Source: Burkholderiales bacterium
GTDB lineage: Bacteria; Pseudomonadota; Gammaproteobacteria; Burkholderiales; Burkholderiaceae_C
DNA length: 61,331 bases
Assembly (NCBI GenBank): GCA_003963075.1
Contig: RXJV01000038.1
Span: 1 to 61,331 of the forward strand
Direction of reading: 5' to 3'
Of the stretch, positions 9,855-20,216 are shown one piece after another. The first letter of the stretch is position 1. Each line of letters starts with the position of its first letter. Under the pieces are notes generated by a model. The model searched no databases. It was not told where the DNA came from and saw only the letters and a list, made by a program, of their open reading frames with translations. A program made the translations under genes and the position numbers.

Positions 9855-12191
9855 ATGACGACCTTGAGCCTGTCCTTGAGCGGCCTGAGCTGCGCGAGCT
9901 GCGTCGCGCGTGTGGAGCGGGCGCTGCGCGCGGTGCCCGGCGTGAGCGAGGCGCGGGTCAATCTGGCCAGCGAGACGGCCCAGGTGGATGGGAACGCCCC
10001 GGCCGCACAACTCGCGGCGGCGGTGGAGCGCGTCGGCTATGGCGTGCGCCGCCAGGAGCTGCTGCTGAGGATCTCCGGCATGAGTTGCGCGAGCTGCGTC
10101 GGCCGCGTCGAGAAAGCGCTGCTGAAGCAGGCCGGCGTGCTGTCGGCCGAGGTCAACCTCGCCACCGAGACGGCGCGCGTGGTGCTGCTGCAGGGCACCG
10201 ATGCCGCTCCGATGCTGGCCGTGTTGGCCCGCGCCGGCTACCCCGCCACGCTGGACGCACCGCGCCGCAGCGAGGCGCGGGTTCCGTGGTCGCAATCCGG
10301 CTGGGCGGTTGCGGCCGGCGTGCTGCTGAGCCTGCCCCTGGCCGCGCCCATGTTGCTCGGCCATCAGGCGATGCTGCCAGGCGCGTGGCAGCTGGCCCTG
10401 GCCCTGCCGGTGCAGGCGCTGCTGGGCGCGCGCTTCTACGCGTCCGGCTGGCGGGCGCTGCGCGATGGCGCCGGCAATATGGACCTGTTGGTGGCCCTGG
10501 GCACGAGTGCCGCCTTCGGGCTGTCGCTGTTCGAGCTGTGGCGGGGGAACGAGCACGGGCTGTACTTCGAGTCGGCGGCCGTCCTCATCACGCTGGTGCT
10601 GCTCGGCAAATGGCTGGAGGCCCGGGCCAAGCGCGGCACCGGCGCGGCGATTCGCGCGCTGGCGGCCCTGCAGCCCGAGACCGCCCGGGTGCTGCGCGAT
10701 GGCGTCGAGGCCGAGCTGCCCCTCGCGGCGCTGCGTGTGGGCGACCTGGTGCGTGTGCGGCCCGGCGAGCGGCTGCCGGTGGATGGCCTCGTGACCGCCG
10801 GCCACAGCGCGGTCGACGAATCCCTGATCACCGGCGAGAGCCTGCCCGTGCCCAAGGGCGAGGGCGACACGGTCACCGGCGGTGCGGTCAACGGCGAGGG
10901 CCTGCTCACGCTGCGCTGCACCGCATTGGGCGCCGAGTCGCGGCTGGCGCGCATCGCGCGCCTGGTGGAGCAGGCCCAGGGCGCCAAGCCGCCGATCCAG
11001 CGCCTCGTGGACCGCGTCGCGGCCGTCTTCGTGCCGGTCGTCGTCGGCATTGCCGCGATCACGCTGCTGGGCTGGGGGCTGGCGCGGGGCGACTTGAGCC
11101 AGGCCCTGATCCACGCCGTGGCCGTGCTCGTCATCGCCTGCCCCTGCGCGCTGGGCCTGGCCACGCCGGCGGCGCTGATGGCCGGCATCGGCGCGGCCGC
11201 GCGGCGGGGCGTGCTCATCAAGGACACCGAGGCCCTGGAGCTGGCGCGCGGCCTGCAGGTGGTGGCCTTCGACAAGACCGGCACGTTGACCCAGGGCCGC
11301 CCCCGCCTGGTGGCCCACAGCGCGCCGCTGGCGCTGGCGGCGGCCTTGCAGGCGGGCAGCGAACACCCGCTGGCCCGCGCGGTGCGCGAGGCCGCGCCGG
11401 GCGTGGCGCCGGCCGGCGCGCTGCAGGCCCTGCCGGGGCGCGGCGTGCGCGGCGAGGTCGAGGGCGAGCCGCTGGCCCTGGGCAGCGCGGCCTGGATGCG
11501 CGAGCTGGGCCTGGCCCTGCCCGAGGACGCCGCGGCCCAGGCCCAGCAGGCCGAGGGCCATAGCCTGTCCTGGCTGGCCCGCCTGGGTGAGCGCCCCGAG
11601 CTGCTCGGCTGGCTGGCCTTTGGCGACGCGCTCAAGCCCGAGGCCGCCGAGGCGGTGGCGCGGCTGCACGCGCTGGGCCTGCGCACGGTGCTGATCAGCG
11701 GCGACCACCGCGCCGCGGCCGATGCCGTGGCCCGCCAGCTCGGCATCGACGAGGTCCATGCCGAGGTGCTGCCCGAGGACAAGGCGCGGCTCGTCGCCGG
11801 GCTGAAGGCCCAGGGCCGCGTCGGCATGGTGGGCGACGGCCTCAACGACGCGCCGGCACTGGCCGCGGCCGATGTGGGGCTGGCCATGTCCACCGGCACC
11901 GAGGTGGCGATGGCGGCCGCCGGCATCACGCTGATGCGCGGCGACCCGCGCCTGGTGGTCGAGGCCATTGAGCTGTCCCGGCGCACGGTGCGCAAGATCC
12001 GCCAGAACCTGTTCTGGGCCTTTGCCTACAACGTGGTCGGCATCCCGCTGGCTGCCTTCGGTGCGCTGAGCCCGGTGCTGGCCGGCGCGGCGATGGCGCT
12101 GTCCAGCGTCAGCGTCGTCAGCAATGCACTGCTGTTGGCGCGCTGGCGCCCTGGCATCATGGCCGGGTCATTGCCACGAGAAGCTTCATGA
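9855..12191 (+). CDS. copA: copper-exporting P1B-type ATPase
   Basis: 778 residues. Two N-terminal HMA domains (LSCASC near residue 11 and MSCASC near residue 76), eight predicted TM segments, the Cu-selective [10 protein letters not shown] motif, phosphorylation site DKTGTLTQG, and hinge [16 protein letters not shown] are all present. It pumps Cu(I) from the cytoplasm to the periplasm. Divergent from copZ; no CueR-like MerR operator could be read in the 59-bp gap. It is the first gene of an operon: its TGA overlaps the ATG of the FMN reductase gene. Confidence 0.96.
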   Translation: MTTLSLSLSGLSCASCVARVERALRAVPGVSEARVNLASETAQVDGNAPAAQLAAAVERVGYGVRRQELLLRISGMSCASCVGRVEKALLKQAGVLSAEVNLATETARVVLLQGTDAAPMLAVLARAGYPATLDAPRRSEARVPWSQSGWAVAAGVLLSLPLAAPMLLGHQAMLPGAWQLALALPVQALLGARFYASGWRALRDGAGNMDLLVALGTSAAFGLSLFELWRGNEHGLYFESAAVLITLVLLGKWLEARAKRGTGAAIRALAALQPETARVLRDGVEAELPLAALRVGDLVRVRPGERLPVDGLVTAGHSAVDESLITGESLPVPKGEGDTVTGGAVNGEGLLTLRCTALGAESRLARIARLVEQAQGAKPPIQRLVDRVAAVFVPVVVGIAAITLLGWGLARGDLSQALIHAVAVLVIACPCALGLATPAALMAGIGAAARRGVLIKDTEALELARGLQVVAFDKTGTLTQGRPRLVAHSAPLALAAALQAGSEHPLARAVREAAPGVAPAGALQALPGRGVRGEVEGEPLALGSAAWMRELGLALPEDAAAQAQQAEGHSLSWLARLGERPELLGWLAFGDALKPEAAEAVARLHALGLRTVLISGDHRAAADAVARQLGIDEVHAEVLPEDKARLVAGLKAQGRVGMVGDGLNDAPALAAADVGLAMSTGTEVAMAAAGITLMRGDPRLVVEAIELSRRTVRKIRQNLFWAFAYNVVGIPLAAFGALSPVLAGAAMALSSVSVVSNALLLARWRPGIMAGSLPREAS

Positions 12192-12742
12192 AGATCATTG
12201 CGCTGAGCGGCGCGCTGCGCCGCGCCTCCTACAACACCGCCTTGCTGCACGCCGCTGCCGAACTGGCTCCCGCCGGCGCCGATGTGGCGGTGCGCACCCT
12301 GCATGGCATCCCGCTGTACGACGGCGACCTGGAGGACGAGGGCATTCCGGAGGCCGTCACGACGCTGCGCGAGGCCATCCGCAGCGCCGACGGCCTGCTG
12401 ATCGCAACGCCCGAGTACAACAACGGCATTCCCGGCGTGCTGAAGAACGGGCTGGACTGGCTGTCGCGGCCCAGCGGCGAGGGCGGCAAGCTCTTTGGCG
12501 GCAAGCCGACCGGCCTGGTCGGCGCGACGCCCGGCGGCTTCGGCACCGTGCAGTCGCAGGACGCGCTGCTGTCGGTGCTGCGGGCCTTTGGCAACGACTT
12601 CTGGATGGGCGGGCGGCTGATGGTGTCGCGCGCGCAAACCGCCTTCGATGCCCAGGGCCGGCTGGTCGACGACAGGCTGCGCGAGCAGCTCGCCCAGTTC
12701 ATGCAGGGCTTCGTGGACTTTGTCGGCGCGCGCCGCCCATGA
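12188..12742 (+). CDS. NADPH-dependent FMN reductase (chromate/quinone reductase type)
   Basis: 184 residues, flavodoxin-like fold. The FMN-binding stretches [14 protein letters not shown] near the N-terminus and [18 protein letters not shown] in the middle are the family signature (YieF/ChrR/AzoR2-like). Such enzymes reduce quinones, azo dyes or chromate with two electrons and limit oxidative stress, which suits a copper-export operon. The ATG overlaps the copA stop and the stop overlaps the pirin start (ATGA both times). Confidence 0.88.
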   Translation: MKIIALSGALRRASYNTALLHAAAELAPAGADVAVRTLHGIPLYDGDLEDEGIPEAVTTLREAIRSADGLLIATPEYNNGIPGVLKNGLDWLSRPSGEGGKLFGGKPTGLVGATPGGFGTVQSQDALLSVLRAFGNDFWMGGRLMVSRAQTAFDAQGRLVDDRLREQLAQFMQGFVDFVGARRP

Positions 12743-13635
12743 GCCTCGTCGTCGAACGCATCGGCAGCCATGTCAGCGATGTCGGCGGCCTGCCGATCCA
12801 GCGCGCGCTGCCGAGCAAGGCCCGGCGCAGCATCGGCGCCTGGTGTTTTGCCGACCATGCCGGCCCGGCCACCACGCTCAAGCGCATGAACGTCGGCCCG
12901 CATCCGCACACGGGGCTGTCGACCTTCAGCTGGATGATCGAGGGCGAGATCCTGCACCGCGACAGCCTGGGCTCCGAGCAGGTGCTGCGGCCCGGCCAGG
13001 TGAACCTGATGACCGCCGGCCACGGCATTTCGCACAGCGAGGAGTCGTTGAGCGACCGCATCCACCTCGCCCAGCTGTGGATCGCGCTGCCCGATGCCGA
13101 GCGCGAGCGGGCGCCGAGCTTCCAGCACTTCCCCGAGCTGCCACGCCTGGGCCTGGGCGGCTGGGACGGCACCCTGCTGGTGGGCGAACTGGACGGCTGC
13201 CGTTCACCGGTGCCCAGCTTCACGCCGCTGCTGGGGCTGGACCTGGCCTGCAGCGGCCCGGTCGATGCGGTGCTGAGGCTGCGCCGCGGCTTCGAGCATG
13301 GCGTGATGCTGCTGGAGGGCGAGGTCGAGGTTGCGCCGACCGGGCATGAGGCGGTCGAGAGCGTGGCGCCAGGCACGCTGCTCTATATCGGCCCGGGCTG
13401 CGAGGCGGTCGAGTTGCGCAGTGCCGGCCCGGCGCGGCTGCTGCTGCTCGGCGGCGAGCCCTGGGCCACGCCGCCCTTGCTGTGGTGGAACTTCGTCGGC
13501 CGCGAGCCGGCCGAGATGGGCGCCTGGGCCCAGGACTGGGCGCGCGAGGACGGCGGGCGCTTCGGTGTCGTGGCCGGCTACGTCGGCCCGCGCATCGCGG
13601 TGCCGCCGGTGCCGGCGCTGAAGCGGCCCGGCTGA
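12739..13635 (+). CDS. pirin-family bicupin protein
   Basis: 298 residues with the pirin N-terminal cupin: the metal-binding set [29 protein letters not shown] and [11 protein letters not shown] is intact, so a bound metal is expected. A C-terminal cupin follows. Some bacterial pirins are quercetin 2,3-dioxygenases; others are regulators, so the activity cannot be fixed here. It is the last gene of the copA operon by ATGA overlap and its 3' end abuts the convergent gene at 13637. Confidence 0.9.
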   Translation: MSLVVERIGSHVSDVGGLPIQRALPSKARRSIGAWCFADHAGPATTLKRMNVGPHPHTGLSTFSWMIEGEILHRDSLGSEQVLRPGQVNLMTAGHGISHSEESLSDRIHLAQLWIALPDAERERAPSFQHFPELPRLGLGGWDGTLLVGELDGCRSPVPSFTPLLGLDLACSGPVDAVLRLRRGFEHGVMLLEGEVEVAPTGHEAVESVAPGTLLYIGPGCEAVELRSAGPARLLLLGGEPWATPPLLWWNFVGREPAEMGAWAQDWAREDGGRFGVVAGYVGPRIAVPPVPALKRPG

Positions 13636-13636
13636 A

Positions 13637-14656
13637 TCAGCCGGCGCGGGCGCTGCGGATCAGCGCCTCGATCCGCGGCGTCATGTTCGTCGCCACCAGC
13701 TCGATGCCCGGGTTGGCCTTGGCGAACACGCGGAACAACTCATCCGTGAAGCCGTGGCCCACATCGACCACGCCGTCGAAGTCGATCTCGGCGCGCTTGA
13801 AGGTGGTCAGCCGCAGGCCCACGCGGCGGGCCGCGGCGCGCGAGTCCAGGGCCTGGCCCTCGGTGGTCAGCAGGCGCAGCTGCACCCGGGTCTGGTCGAA
13901 CTCGATGCCGTCGCCGGCGCGGCTCCAGGCATTCATCACGCCGTCCAGCGTGCGCGTGGTGTTCAGCGCGATCGCCATGTAGATGCTGCTGCCCTGGCGG
14001 GGCAGGGCGCGGCCCTTCCTCCAGCCGCTGCTCTCCCAGGCGCGGCGCTGGTAGGCGGTGTTGTTGGCGTGGATGTCGAACACGTCGGCCAGCTGGCTGC
14101 TGAAGAACAGGCCGCGGCCGGTGTGGGCATCGGGTGCGCTCGTGAGCCGGCCTTTGCTGAGCTCCAGCATCGCGTGCTGCGGGTCTTCGAGCTGGAAGGC
14201 GGTGCAGATCTTGTCGAACACGCCGATGCCGTCGTCGCTGACCAGCAGCTGCACATGGGTCGGCGTCTGGCGCAGCGAGACCGTCACGCTGGTGCCGCCG
14301 GAGTGGTCGGCGGCGTTGTTGACCAGCTCGGTGAAGCCGTGCTGGATCATGCGCTCGACATGCCGGGGCAGCGCGAAATGCGGCGCGAAGTCGCGCTGCC
14401 AGGGCAGGTCTTCCTGCAGGCCGAAGAGGGTGTAGCTGCGCACCACCTGGCGCAGCCCGCCGGGTGCGAACACCGGGCGGCGGCTGGTGCCGCTGCGCAC
14501 CAGCCAGCCGGCATCGACCAGGCGCTTGAGGGCGGACAGCACCGCGCGGTGGCTGGCGCCGGTGCGCTCCTCGACATGCGCCACCAGGTCGTGCGAATGC
14601 TCGCTGGCGGCGGCAGTGATCCAGTTGGTGAGGTGGTCGAAGACGAGCCGGGTCAT
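13637..14656 (-). CDS. HTH + histidine-kinase-like ATPase + STAS-like (DUF4325) protein
   Basis: 339 residues. An N-terminal winged-helix region (about residues 18-70, [20 protein letters not shown]), then a GHKL-type ATPase ([12 protein letters not shown] as N-box, [11 protein letters not shown] as G1, [16 protein letters not shown] as G2), then a C-terminal STAS-like domain ([20 protein letters not shown]) matching the DUF4325 pattern. There is no phospho-acceptor His domain, so it is not a classic sensor kinase; it resembles anti-sigma/serine-kinase-like regulators joined to a partner-binding domain. The role is unknown. It is monocistronic, convergent with pirin. Confidence 0.75.
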   Translation of the reverse strand: MTRLVFDHLTNWITAAASEHSHDLVAHVEERTGASHRAVLSALKRLVDAGWLVRSGTSRRPVFAPGGLRQVVRSYTLFGLQEDLPWQRDFAPHFALPRHVERMIQHGFTELVNNAADHSGGTSVTVSLRQTPTHVQLLVSDDGIGVFDKICTAFQLEDPQHAMLELSKGRLTSAPDAHTGRGLFFSSQLADVFDIHANNTAYQRRAWESSGWRKGRALPRQGSSIYMAIALNTTRTLDGVMNAWSRAGDGIEFDQTRVQLRLLTTEGQALDSRAAARRVGLRLTTFKRAEIDFDGVVDVGHGFTDELFRVFAKANPGIELVATNMTPRIEALIRSARAG

Positions 14657-14812
14657 GGGTGGCTGATTGTGGCCTCCCCACGGTTCCAGGGGGCTGGGGC
14701 GCGCCCTGAGACGGGCAGCCTCCATAGAATCCCCAACCAGTTACGGCGCGGTTACCAACTAGGGTGGGGGCCGCAGTCGGCCCAGGTTTCTCAACTCCAC
14801 CGGGGAATTCCC

Positions 14813-15877
14813 ATGCCTCTCGTCTCCATGCGCCAGTTGCTGGACCACGCCGCTGAACACGGCTATGGCATCCCAGCCTTCAACGTCAACAACCTGGAAC
14901 AGGTGCAGGCCGTGATGTCTGCCGCCGATGAAGTCGGCGCGCCGGTCATCCTGCAGGCCAGCGCCGGTGCCCGCAAATATGCCGGCGAGCCCTTCATCAA
15001 GCACCTGATCCAGGCCGCGGCCGAGATGTACCCGCACATCCCGTTGGTGATGCACCAGGACCATGGCACCAGCCCCAAGGTCTGCGCCGGCGCCATTGAG
15101 CTGGGCTTCGGCTCGGTGATGATGGACGGCTCGCTGATGGAAGACGGCAAGACGCCCGCCAGCTTCGACTACAACGTCGACGTGACCCGCAAGGTCGTGC
15201 AGATGGCCCACGCCGTGGGCGTGACCGTCGAGGGTGAGCTCGGCTGCCTGGGCAACCTCGAGACCGGTGACGCCGGCGAGGAAGACGGCATCGGCGCCGC
15301 CGGCAAGCTCGACCACTCGCAGATGCTGACCGACCCCGAGGAGGCTGCCACCTTCGTCAAGGCCACCCAGCTCGACGCGCTGGCCATCGCCATCGGCACC
15401 AGCCACGGCGCCTACAAGTTCAGCCGCAAGCCCACGGGCGACATCCTGGCGATCAGCCGCGTGAAGGAGATCCACGCGCGCATCCCCAACACCCACCTCG
15501 TCATGCACGGCTCGTCCAGCGTGCCGCAGGAGCTGCTGGCCATCATCAACCAGTACGGCGGCCAGATGAAGGAGACCTTCGGCGTGCCGGTCGAGGAGAT
15601 CCAGGAGGCCATCAAGCACGGCGTGCGCAAGATCAACATCGACACCGACATCCGCCTGGCAATGACCGGTGCGGTGCGCAAGTTCATGGCCGAGAACCCG
15701 GACAAGTTCGACGCCCGCGAGTGGCTCAAGCCCGCCCGCGAGGCTGCCAAGGCGATCTGCAAGCAGCGCTACCTGGAGTTCGGCTGCGAAGGCCAGGCCG
15801 GCAAGATCAAGGCCCGCACGCTGGCCGACATCGCCGCCGCCTACGCCCGCGGCGAGCTGGCCCAGCAGGTGCAGTGA
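14813..15877 (+). CDS. fba: class II fructose-1,6-bisphosphate aldolase
   Basis: 354 residues of the Calvin-cycle/glycolysis subtype (CbbA/FbaA). Zinc-binding and catalytic stretches are visible: [45 protein letters not shown] and [11 protein letters not shown], followed by [15 protein letters not shown]. It cleaves fructose bisphosphate to DHAP and glyceraldehyde-3-phosphate, or the reverse. A TAGAAT at about 14730 may be the -10. The stop overlaps the GTG start of the next gene. Confidence 0.96.
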   Translation: MPLVSMRQLLDHAAEHGYGIPAFNVNNLEQVQAVMSAADEVGAPVILQASAGARKYAGEPFIKHLIQAAAEMYPHIPLVMHQDHGTSPKVCAGAIELGFGSVMMDGSLMEDGKTPASFDYNVDVTRKVVQMAHAVGVTVEGELGCLGNLETGDAGEEDGIGAAGKLDHSQMLTDPEEAATFVKATQLDALAIAIGTSHGAYKFSRKPTGDILAISRVKEIHARIPNTHLVMHGSSSVPQELLAIINQYGGQMKETFGVPVEEIQEAIKHGVRKINIDTDIRLAMTGAVRKFMAENPDKFDAREWLKPAREAAKAICKQRYLEFGCEGQAGKIKARTLADIAAAYARGELAQQVQ

Positions 15878-16296
15878 CGCATCACTGCTTCACCTACGGC
15901 TCGCTGATGTGGGCCGACATCATGGCCCGCGTCTGCGGGCGTGGGTTCGCGAGCGAGCCGGCCGTGCTGGCCGGCCACCGCCGCCACCCAGTGCGCGGCC
16001 AGGACTATCCCGGCCTGTGGCCGGCGCCGGGGCATGAGGTGCCCGGGCGGCTCTACCTCGATGTGGATGCCGCCGCCTGGGCGCGGCTCGATGCCTTCGA
16101 GGGGGATGAGTACGAGCGGGTCGAGGTGCAGGTGCGGCTCGCGGACGGCCGGTGCGCCGCGGCGCAGGCCTACCGCTTCCGTGCGGCCTGCCGGGATCGC
16201 CTGCTGCCCGGCGACTGGGATGCCGACGCGTTCGCGCGCGAGGGCCGGCAGCGTTTCGAGGCGCGCTATCTGGGGTTCGACGCGCTGGACGCCTGA
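15874..16296 (+). CDS. gamma-glutamylcyclotransferase (AIG2-like) protein
   Basis: 140 residues starting with GTG at 15874, overlapping the aldolase TGA (GTGA). The family opening [12 protein letters not shown] and the catalytic-glutamate stretch [14 protein letters not shown] are present. Members remove 5-oxoproline from gamma-glutamyl amines or glutathione, or trim related bonds; the exact substrate cannot be read. Coupling to fba suggests co-expression only. Confidence 0.8.
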   Translation: MTHHCFTYGSLMWADIMARVCGRGFASEPAVLAGHRRHPVRGQDYPGLWPAPGHEVPGRLYLDVDAAAWARLDAFEGDEYERVEVQVRLADGRCAAAQAYRFRAACRDRLLPGDWDADAFAREGRQRFEARYLGFDALDA

Positions 16297-16315
16297 GGGC
16301 GCGCGCGGCGCGGCT

Positions 16316-16321
16316 TCTAGA
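16316..16321 (+). promoter_or_regulatory. possible -10 box of purC
   Basis: TAGAAT occurs 32 bp before the purC ATG, preceded by GGCTTC. The same GGCTTCTANAAT string precedes purE (TACAAT at 21196). No convincing -35 accompanies either. Confidence 0.35.
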
Positions 16322-16353
16322 ATCCGGGGCCCCGCCAGCCTGCCGTCGCCGTC

Positions 16354-17250
16354 ATGACCCACGCCCTCTACGAATCCACGCTGACCTCCCTCCCGCTGCT
16401 CGGCCGCGGCAAGGTGCGCGAGAACTACGCGGTGGGCGACGACCGCCTGCTGATGGTGGCCAGCGACCGCCTCTCGGCCTTCGACGTGATCATGGGCGAG
16501 CCCATCCCCGGCAAGGGCGCGCTGCTGACGAAGATGGCGCTGTTCTGGTTCGACAAGCTGCAGGGCATCGTCCCCAACCACCTGACCGGCGAGAACCCGC
16601 TGGCCGTGCTGGAACCGCTGGAGCGCGAGCAGGTGCGGGACCGCGCGATGCTCGTCAAGCGGCTCAAGCCCCTGCCCATCGAGGCCGTGGTGCGCGGCTA
16701 TCTGGCCGGCAGCGGCTGGGCCGAGTACCAGAAGACCCAGAGCGTCTGCGGCGTGGCGCTGCCGCCGGGCCTGCGCAATGCCGACAAGCTGCCCGCGCCG
16801 ATCTTCACGCCGGCCACCAAGGCCGAGATGGGCGATCACGACGAGAACATCAGCTTCGAGCGCGCGGCCGAAATCATCGGGCCCGACCTCGCCGCCCGCG
16901 TGCGCGACATCTCCATCCAGCTCTACCAGCGCGCGGCCGATTTCGCGCTGACCAAGGGCATCATCATTGCCGACACCAAGTTCGAGTTCGGCCTCGATGC
17001 CGACGGCACGCTGACGCTGATGGACGAGGTGCTGACGCCCGATTCCTCGCGCTACTGGCCGGTCGAGAGCTACGCCCCGGGCAGCAACCCGCCCAGCTAC
17101 GACAAGCAGTTCGTGCGCGACTGGCTGGAGCAGGCCACCGTCAACGGCCAGCCCTGGGGCAAGACCGCGCCAGCGCCCAAGCTGCCGGCCGAGGTCATTG
17201 CCCGCACCGTGCAGAAGTACGAGGAAGCACTGCAGCGGCTGACGGCATGA
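16354..17250 (+). CDS. purC: SAICAR synthase (purine synthesis)
   Basis: 298 residues, the length of the betaproteobacterial/eukaryote-like class. Motifs seen: [11 protein letters not shown] near the N-terminus, [40 protein letters not shown] and DTKFEFGLD. The enzyme joins CAIR and aspartate with ATP to give SAICAR. purE and purK, which supply CAIR, lie 4 kb downstream on the same strand but in another transcription unit. A separate gene begins 22 bp after the stop. Confidence 0.96.
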   Translation: MTHALYESTLTSLPLLGRGKVRENYAVGDDRLLMVASDRLSAFDVIMGEPIPGKGALLTKMALFWFDKLQGIVPNHLTGENPLAVLEPLEREQVRDRAMLVKRLKPLPIEAVVRGYLAGSGWAEYQKTQSVCGVALPPGLRNADKLPAPIFTPATKAEMGDHDENISFERAAEIIGPDLAARVRDISIQLYQRAADFALTKGIIIADTKFEFGLDADGTLTLMDEVLTPDSSRYWPVESYAPGSNPPSYDKQFVRDWLEQATVNGQPWGKTAPAPKLPAEVIARTVQKYEEALQRLTA

Positions 17251-17272
17251 GCGCCTGGCGCAAGAGGGTGTC

Positions 17273-18409
17273 ATGAGCCTGAAATTGCGCAGCCGGCTGG
17301 CCCTGCGGCTCGACGCCGAGATCGCCGCCGCGTCCGCGGTGCCGGCGCGGGCGGCCGTGCTGCAGGCGCAGCGCGCCATCCTGTGGCTGCGCCATGGCCG
17401 TGATGCCGAGGCCCGCGAGGAACTGGACCGCCTGCACGCCGGCGCACTCCTGCACCCGCGCGTCGAACTGGCCGCCTGGCTGCATCTGGCCCAGGGCCTG
17501 ATGGCCTATTTCGGCGCGTTCTCGGGCTTTGGCGGTGGCGCGCGTGAGCGGGTCCGTCGCGCCCGTGTGATGGCTGCAGCGGCGCGGCTGCGGCCGCTGC
17601 AGGCCCTGGCCGACGCCTGGCTGGCGCAGATGGACTTCGTCGGCCGCGACATCGACAGCCTGATCGCCCACGCCCAGGCCGCGCTGGCCATGCTGGGCCC
17701 GGACGACCATGGCGCCGGCTACCGGGTGGCCACGGCGCTGGCCTCGGCCTGGAGCCTGGCTGGCGGCGAGGCGGCGGCATCGCCCTGGTATGCCTGGGCC
17801 CGCCAGCACGCGATCGCCGAGGGCGATGACGCGGGTCTGGCCGCGCTGCTCTACAACCAGACCCAGATGCGTGCACTGCGCATCCGCCACGCCGCGCTGG
17901 CCGGCGAGCCCGGCGAGGCGCCCGCGGTGCTGCTGGGTGTCGCGTCCGTCGGCCACTACGACGATGCCGTCGGCGGCTCGGCCCGCGGCGACCTGACGCC
18001 GGTGCTGCGCGCCCAGTTGATGACCGTGCAGGGCGACTATGCCGAGGCGGCCGCGCTGCTGGAGGCCCAGTTGCCGGTCGCGATGGCGGCCGGGCTGGCG
18101 CGCCTCGGCGGCAGCCTGCTGGCCGACCTGGCCTGGTGCTGGGCCAACACCGGCGAGCCCCAGCGGGCCCGAGCGCTGGCCGACCAGGCCGCGATCGAGG
18201 TGCTGGCCGAGGACCAGCCCAGCTGTGACATCGACGAATGCGCCGCCTTGCACGCCCGGCTGGCGCAGGTCTATGCCAAGCTGCACGAAGACGCTCTGGC
18301 GGCCGTGCAGGCCGATGCCGCCGCTGCGGCCTGGGCGCGTGACGCCGCCCAGCGTCAGGATTGGGCCCGGCGCCTCAATGCTGCCGGGCTGACCAGCCCG
18401 CCGCGCTGA
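17273..18409 (+). CDS. TPR/helical-repeat protein of unknown function
   Basis: 378 residues, alanine/leucine/arginine-rich and almost all helical, with successive helix pairs such as LEAQLPVAMAAGLARLGGSL and HARLAQVYAKLHEDALAAVQ that read like degenerate tetratricopeptide repeats. No catalytic motif, signal peptide or TM. ATG at 17273 follows a GAGGGTGTC stretch 22 bp after purC, so it may be read through from purC. The next gene, 73 bp on, is a Ser/Thr kinase, and a scaffold or sensor role with it is conceivable but only inferred. Confidence 0.6.
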   Translation: MSLKLRSRLALRLDAEIAAASAVPARAAVLQAQRAILWLRHGRDAEAREELDRLHAGALLHPRVELAAWLHLAQGLMAYFGAFSGFGGGARERVRRARVMAAAARLRPLQALADAWLAQMDFVGRDIDSLIAHAQAALAMLGPDDHGAGYRVATALASAWSLAGGEAAASPWYAWARQHAIAEGDDAGLAALLYNQTQMRALRIRHAALAGEPGEAPAVLLGVASVGHYDDAVGGSARGDLTPVLRAQLMTVQGDYAEAAALLEAQLPVAMAAGLARLGGSLLADLAWCWANTGEPQRARALADQAAIEVLAEDQPSCDIDECAALHARLAQVYAKLHEDALAAVQADAAAAAWARDAAQRQDWARRLNAAGLTSPPR

Positions 18410-18481
18410 ACCCATTCCAGGGGCATTAAGGGCTTTTGCGAGGGGGAGCCGTCGCCCCGGCTGGGTTACCCTCGTCGGCCT

Positions 18482-20200
18482 ATGACCGCCGATGCCCGCG
18501 ACGACGACAGCACCAATGCCCTGCCGGCCGGCACGCGCTTTGGCGAGCTGGAGATCCTGGGCACTCTGGGCGTGGGCGGCTTCGGCATCGTCTACCTGGC
18601 GCGCGACCATGCGCTGGAGCGCGAGGTGGCGATCAAGGAGTACATGCCGAGCCAGTTCGCGCAGCGGGATGGCCAGTCGCAGGTCTCGGTGCGCTCGATC
18701 TCGATGCGCGAGACCTTCGAGCTGGGGCGGCGCAGCTTCGTCAACGAGGCCCGGCTGCTGGCGCGCTTTGACCACCCGTCTTTGCTCAAGGTCTACCGCT
18801 TCTGGGAGGCGAACGGCACGGCCTATATGGTGATGCCGCGCCTGGTGGGCCAGAACCTGCGCGAGGCCCGCCGCGGCCAGCCCACGCCGCCCCCCGAGGC
18901 CTGGGTGCGGCGCATTTTCGATGCGGTGCTGGGTGGCCTGGCGGTGCTGCATGCGCAGCAGGTCTGGCACCGCGACGTCGCACCCGACAACATCTTCCTG
19001 CCGGCCGATGGCGGCCCGCCCATCCTGCTGGACTTCGGCGCCGCCCGCCAGGCCATCGGCGACCGCACCCAGGTCTTCACCGCCATCCTGAAGCCGAGCT
19101 ACGCGCCCATCGAGCAATACGCCGAGGCCACCAGCCTGAAGCAGGGCCCCTGGACCGACTTCTATGCGCTGGCCGCGGCCATGCATGACCTGCTCACCGG
19201 CCGGCCGCCGCCGCCCTGCACGGCGCGTGCGATGGGCGACGAGCTGGCGCCGCTGGCCGTGCCGGGTTATTCACCGGTGTTCCTTGCGGCGCTGGACTGG
19301 GCGCTGCGCGTGCCGCCGCATCAGCGCCCACAGAGCGCCGCCGCCTGGCGCGAGGTGCTGGAAGGCCGTGCCAGCGTGCCCGCCGCCCAGCCCGCGCCGG
19401 CGCGCAGCGCACCGGCGCCGCAGCCGCTTGACGTCGAGTTTGCCGACACCGTGCAATCGCCGGACACCACCATCCTCACGGTGCCGCCCGCCACGCCGAA
19501 GCCGGCGCCGCAGCCGGCAGCGACACCGCCGGCTCCGCAGCGCGGCCGTGCGCTGCTGCTCGTGGCGGTCGTTGCGGGCGCCCTGCTGCTGCTTGGCCGC
19601 TTGGCGCTGCAGGGGCGCAGCGCGCCGGATGCGCCCGTCCAGCCACCGGCCCCGGCCGAAGCAGCCTCGGCGCCAGCTTCGGTGCCGGCCGGCGAGCAGG
19701 CGGCTTCGGTGGCTTCTTCGGTGTCGGGTGCGGCGTCAGGGGCGGCTGCGCCCTTGCCCGTGCCGCCGGCCCCGGCCGTGTCGGCGCCTCTGCCTCTCGC
19801 GGGGGCCAAGGCGCCGGCCGCGGCCAGTGCGGCCAGCCGCCCCGCCGTGTCTTCAGCGGCGTCGGCGCCAGTGCCGCCACGCCGTGATGGCGCGCTCAGG
19901 CCGCTGCCGGCCGACAAGGGCGCCGAGCCGCGCGCGATGCCGCGCAGCCCGGTGCTCGCGGCGCCCGAGCCCGTGGCCTCCGCGCCGGCCGTGCCTCCCG
20001 AAAGGACGGCAACGCTTCCCGGCGCCGGGGCGGCGGCCGCTGCCGAGCCGGAACCGCGCAGCCCGACCGAGGCCTGCGGGCGCCGCGTGCTGCTGGCGCT
20101 GGCCTGGTGCATCGACCGGCAATGCGAGCGGCCGGTGTTCCAGAATCATCCGGAGTGCGTGAAGCTGCGCGAGATCCGCAACAGCCAGCGGTCGAACTGA
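18482..20200 (+). CDS. membrane-anchored serine/threonine protein kinase
   Basis: 572 residues. The N-terminal kinase domain (about 20-290) has the glycine loop LGVGGFGIVYLA, the ATP lysine in VAIKEYMP, the catalytic loop WHRDVAPDNIFL (HRD present, LKPEN replaced by VAPDN as in many bacterial kinases) and DFGAARQ. An Ala/Pro-rich linker contains one TM segment (ALLLVAVVAGALLLLGRLAL, about 360-379), then a long low-complexity periplasmic part ending in a Cys-containing tail (EACGRRVLLALAWCIDRQCE...) that may be disulphide-bonded. Ligand and targets are unknown. Monocistronic or linked to the TPR gene before it. Confidence 0.9.
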   Translation: MTADARDDDSTNALPAGTRFGELEILGTLGVGGFGIVYLARDHALEREVAIKEYMPSQFAQRDGQSQVSVRSISMRETFELGRRSFVNEARLLARFDHPSLLKVYRFWEANGTAYMVMPRLVGQNLREARRGQPTPPPEAWVRRIFDAVLGGLAVLHAQQVWHRDVAPDNIFLPADGGPPILLDFGAARQAIGDRTQVFTAILKPSYAPIEQYAEATSLKQGPWTDFYALAAAMHDLLTGRPPPPCTARAMGDELAPLAVPGYSPVFLAALDWALRVPPHQRPQSAAAWREVLEGRASVPAAQPAPARSAPAPQPLDVEFADTVQSPDTTILTVPPATPKPAPQPAATPPAPQRGRALLLVAVVAGALLLLGRLALQGRSAPDAPVQPPAPAEAASAPASVPAGEQAASVASSVSGAASGAAAPLPVPPAPAVSAPLPLAGAKAPAAASAASRPAVSSAASAPVPPRRDGALRPLPADKGAEPRAMPRSPVLAAPEPVASAPAVPPERTATLPGAGAAAAAEPEPRSPTEACGRRVLLALAWCIDRQCERPVFQNHPECVKLREIRNSQRSN

Positions 20201-20216
20201 GGGCGGGGCCGGCGCT

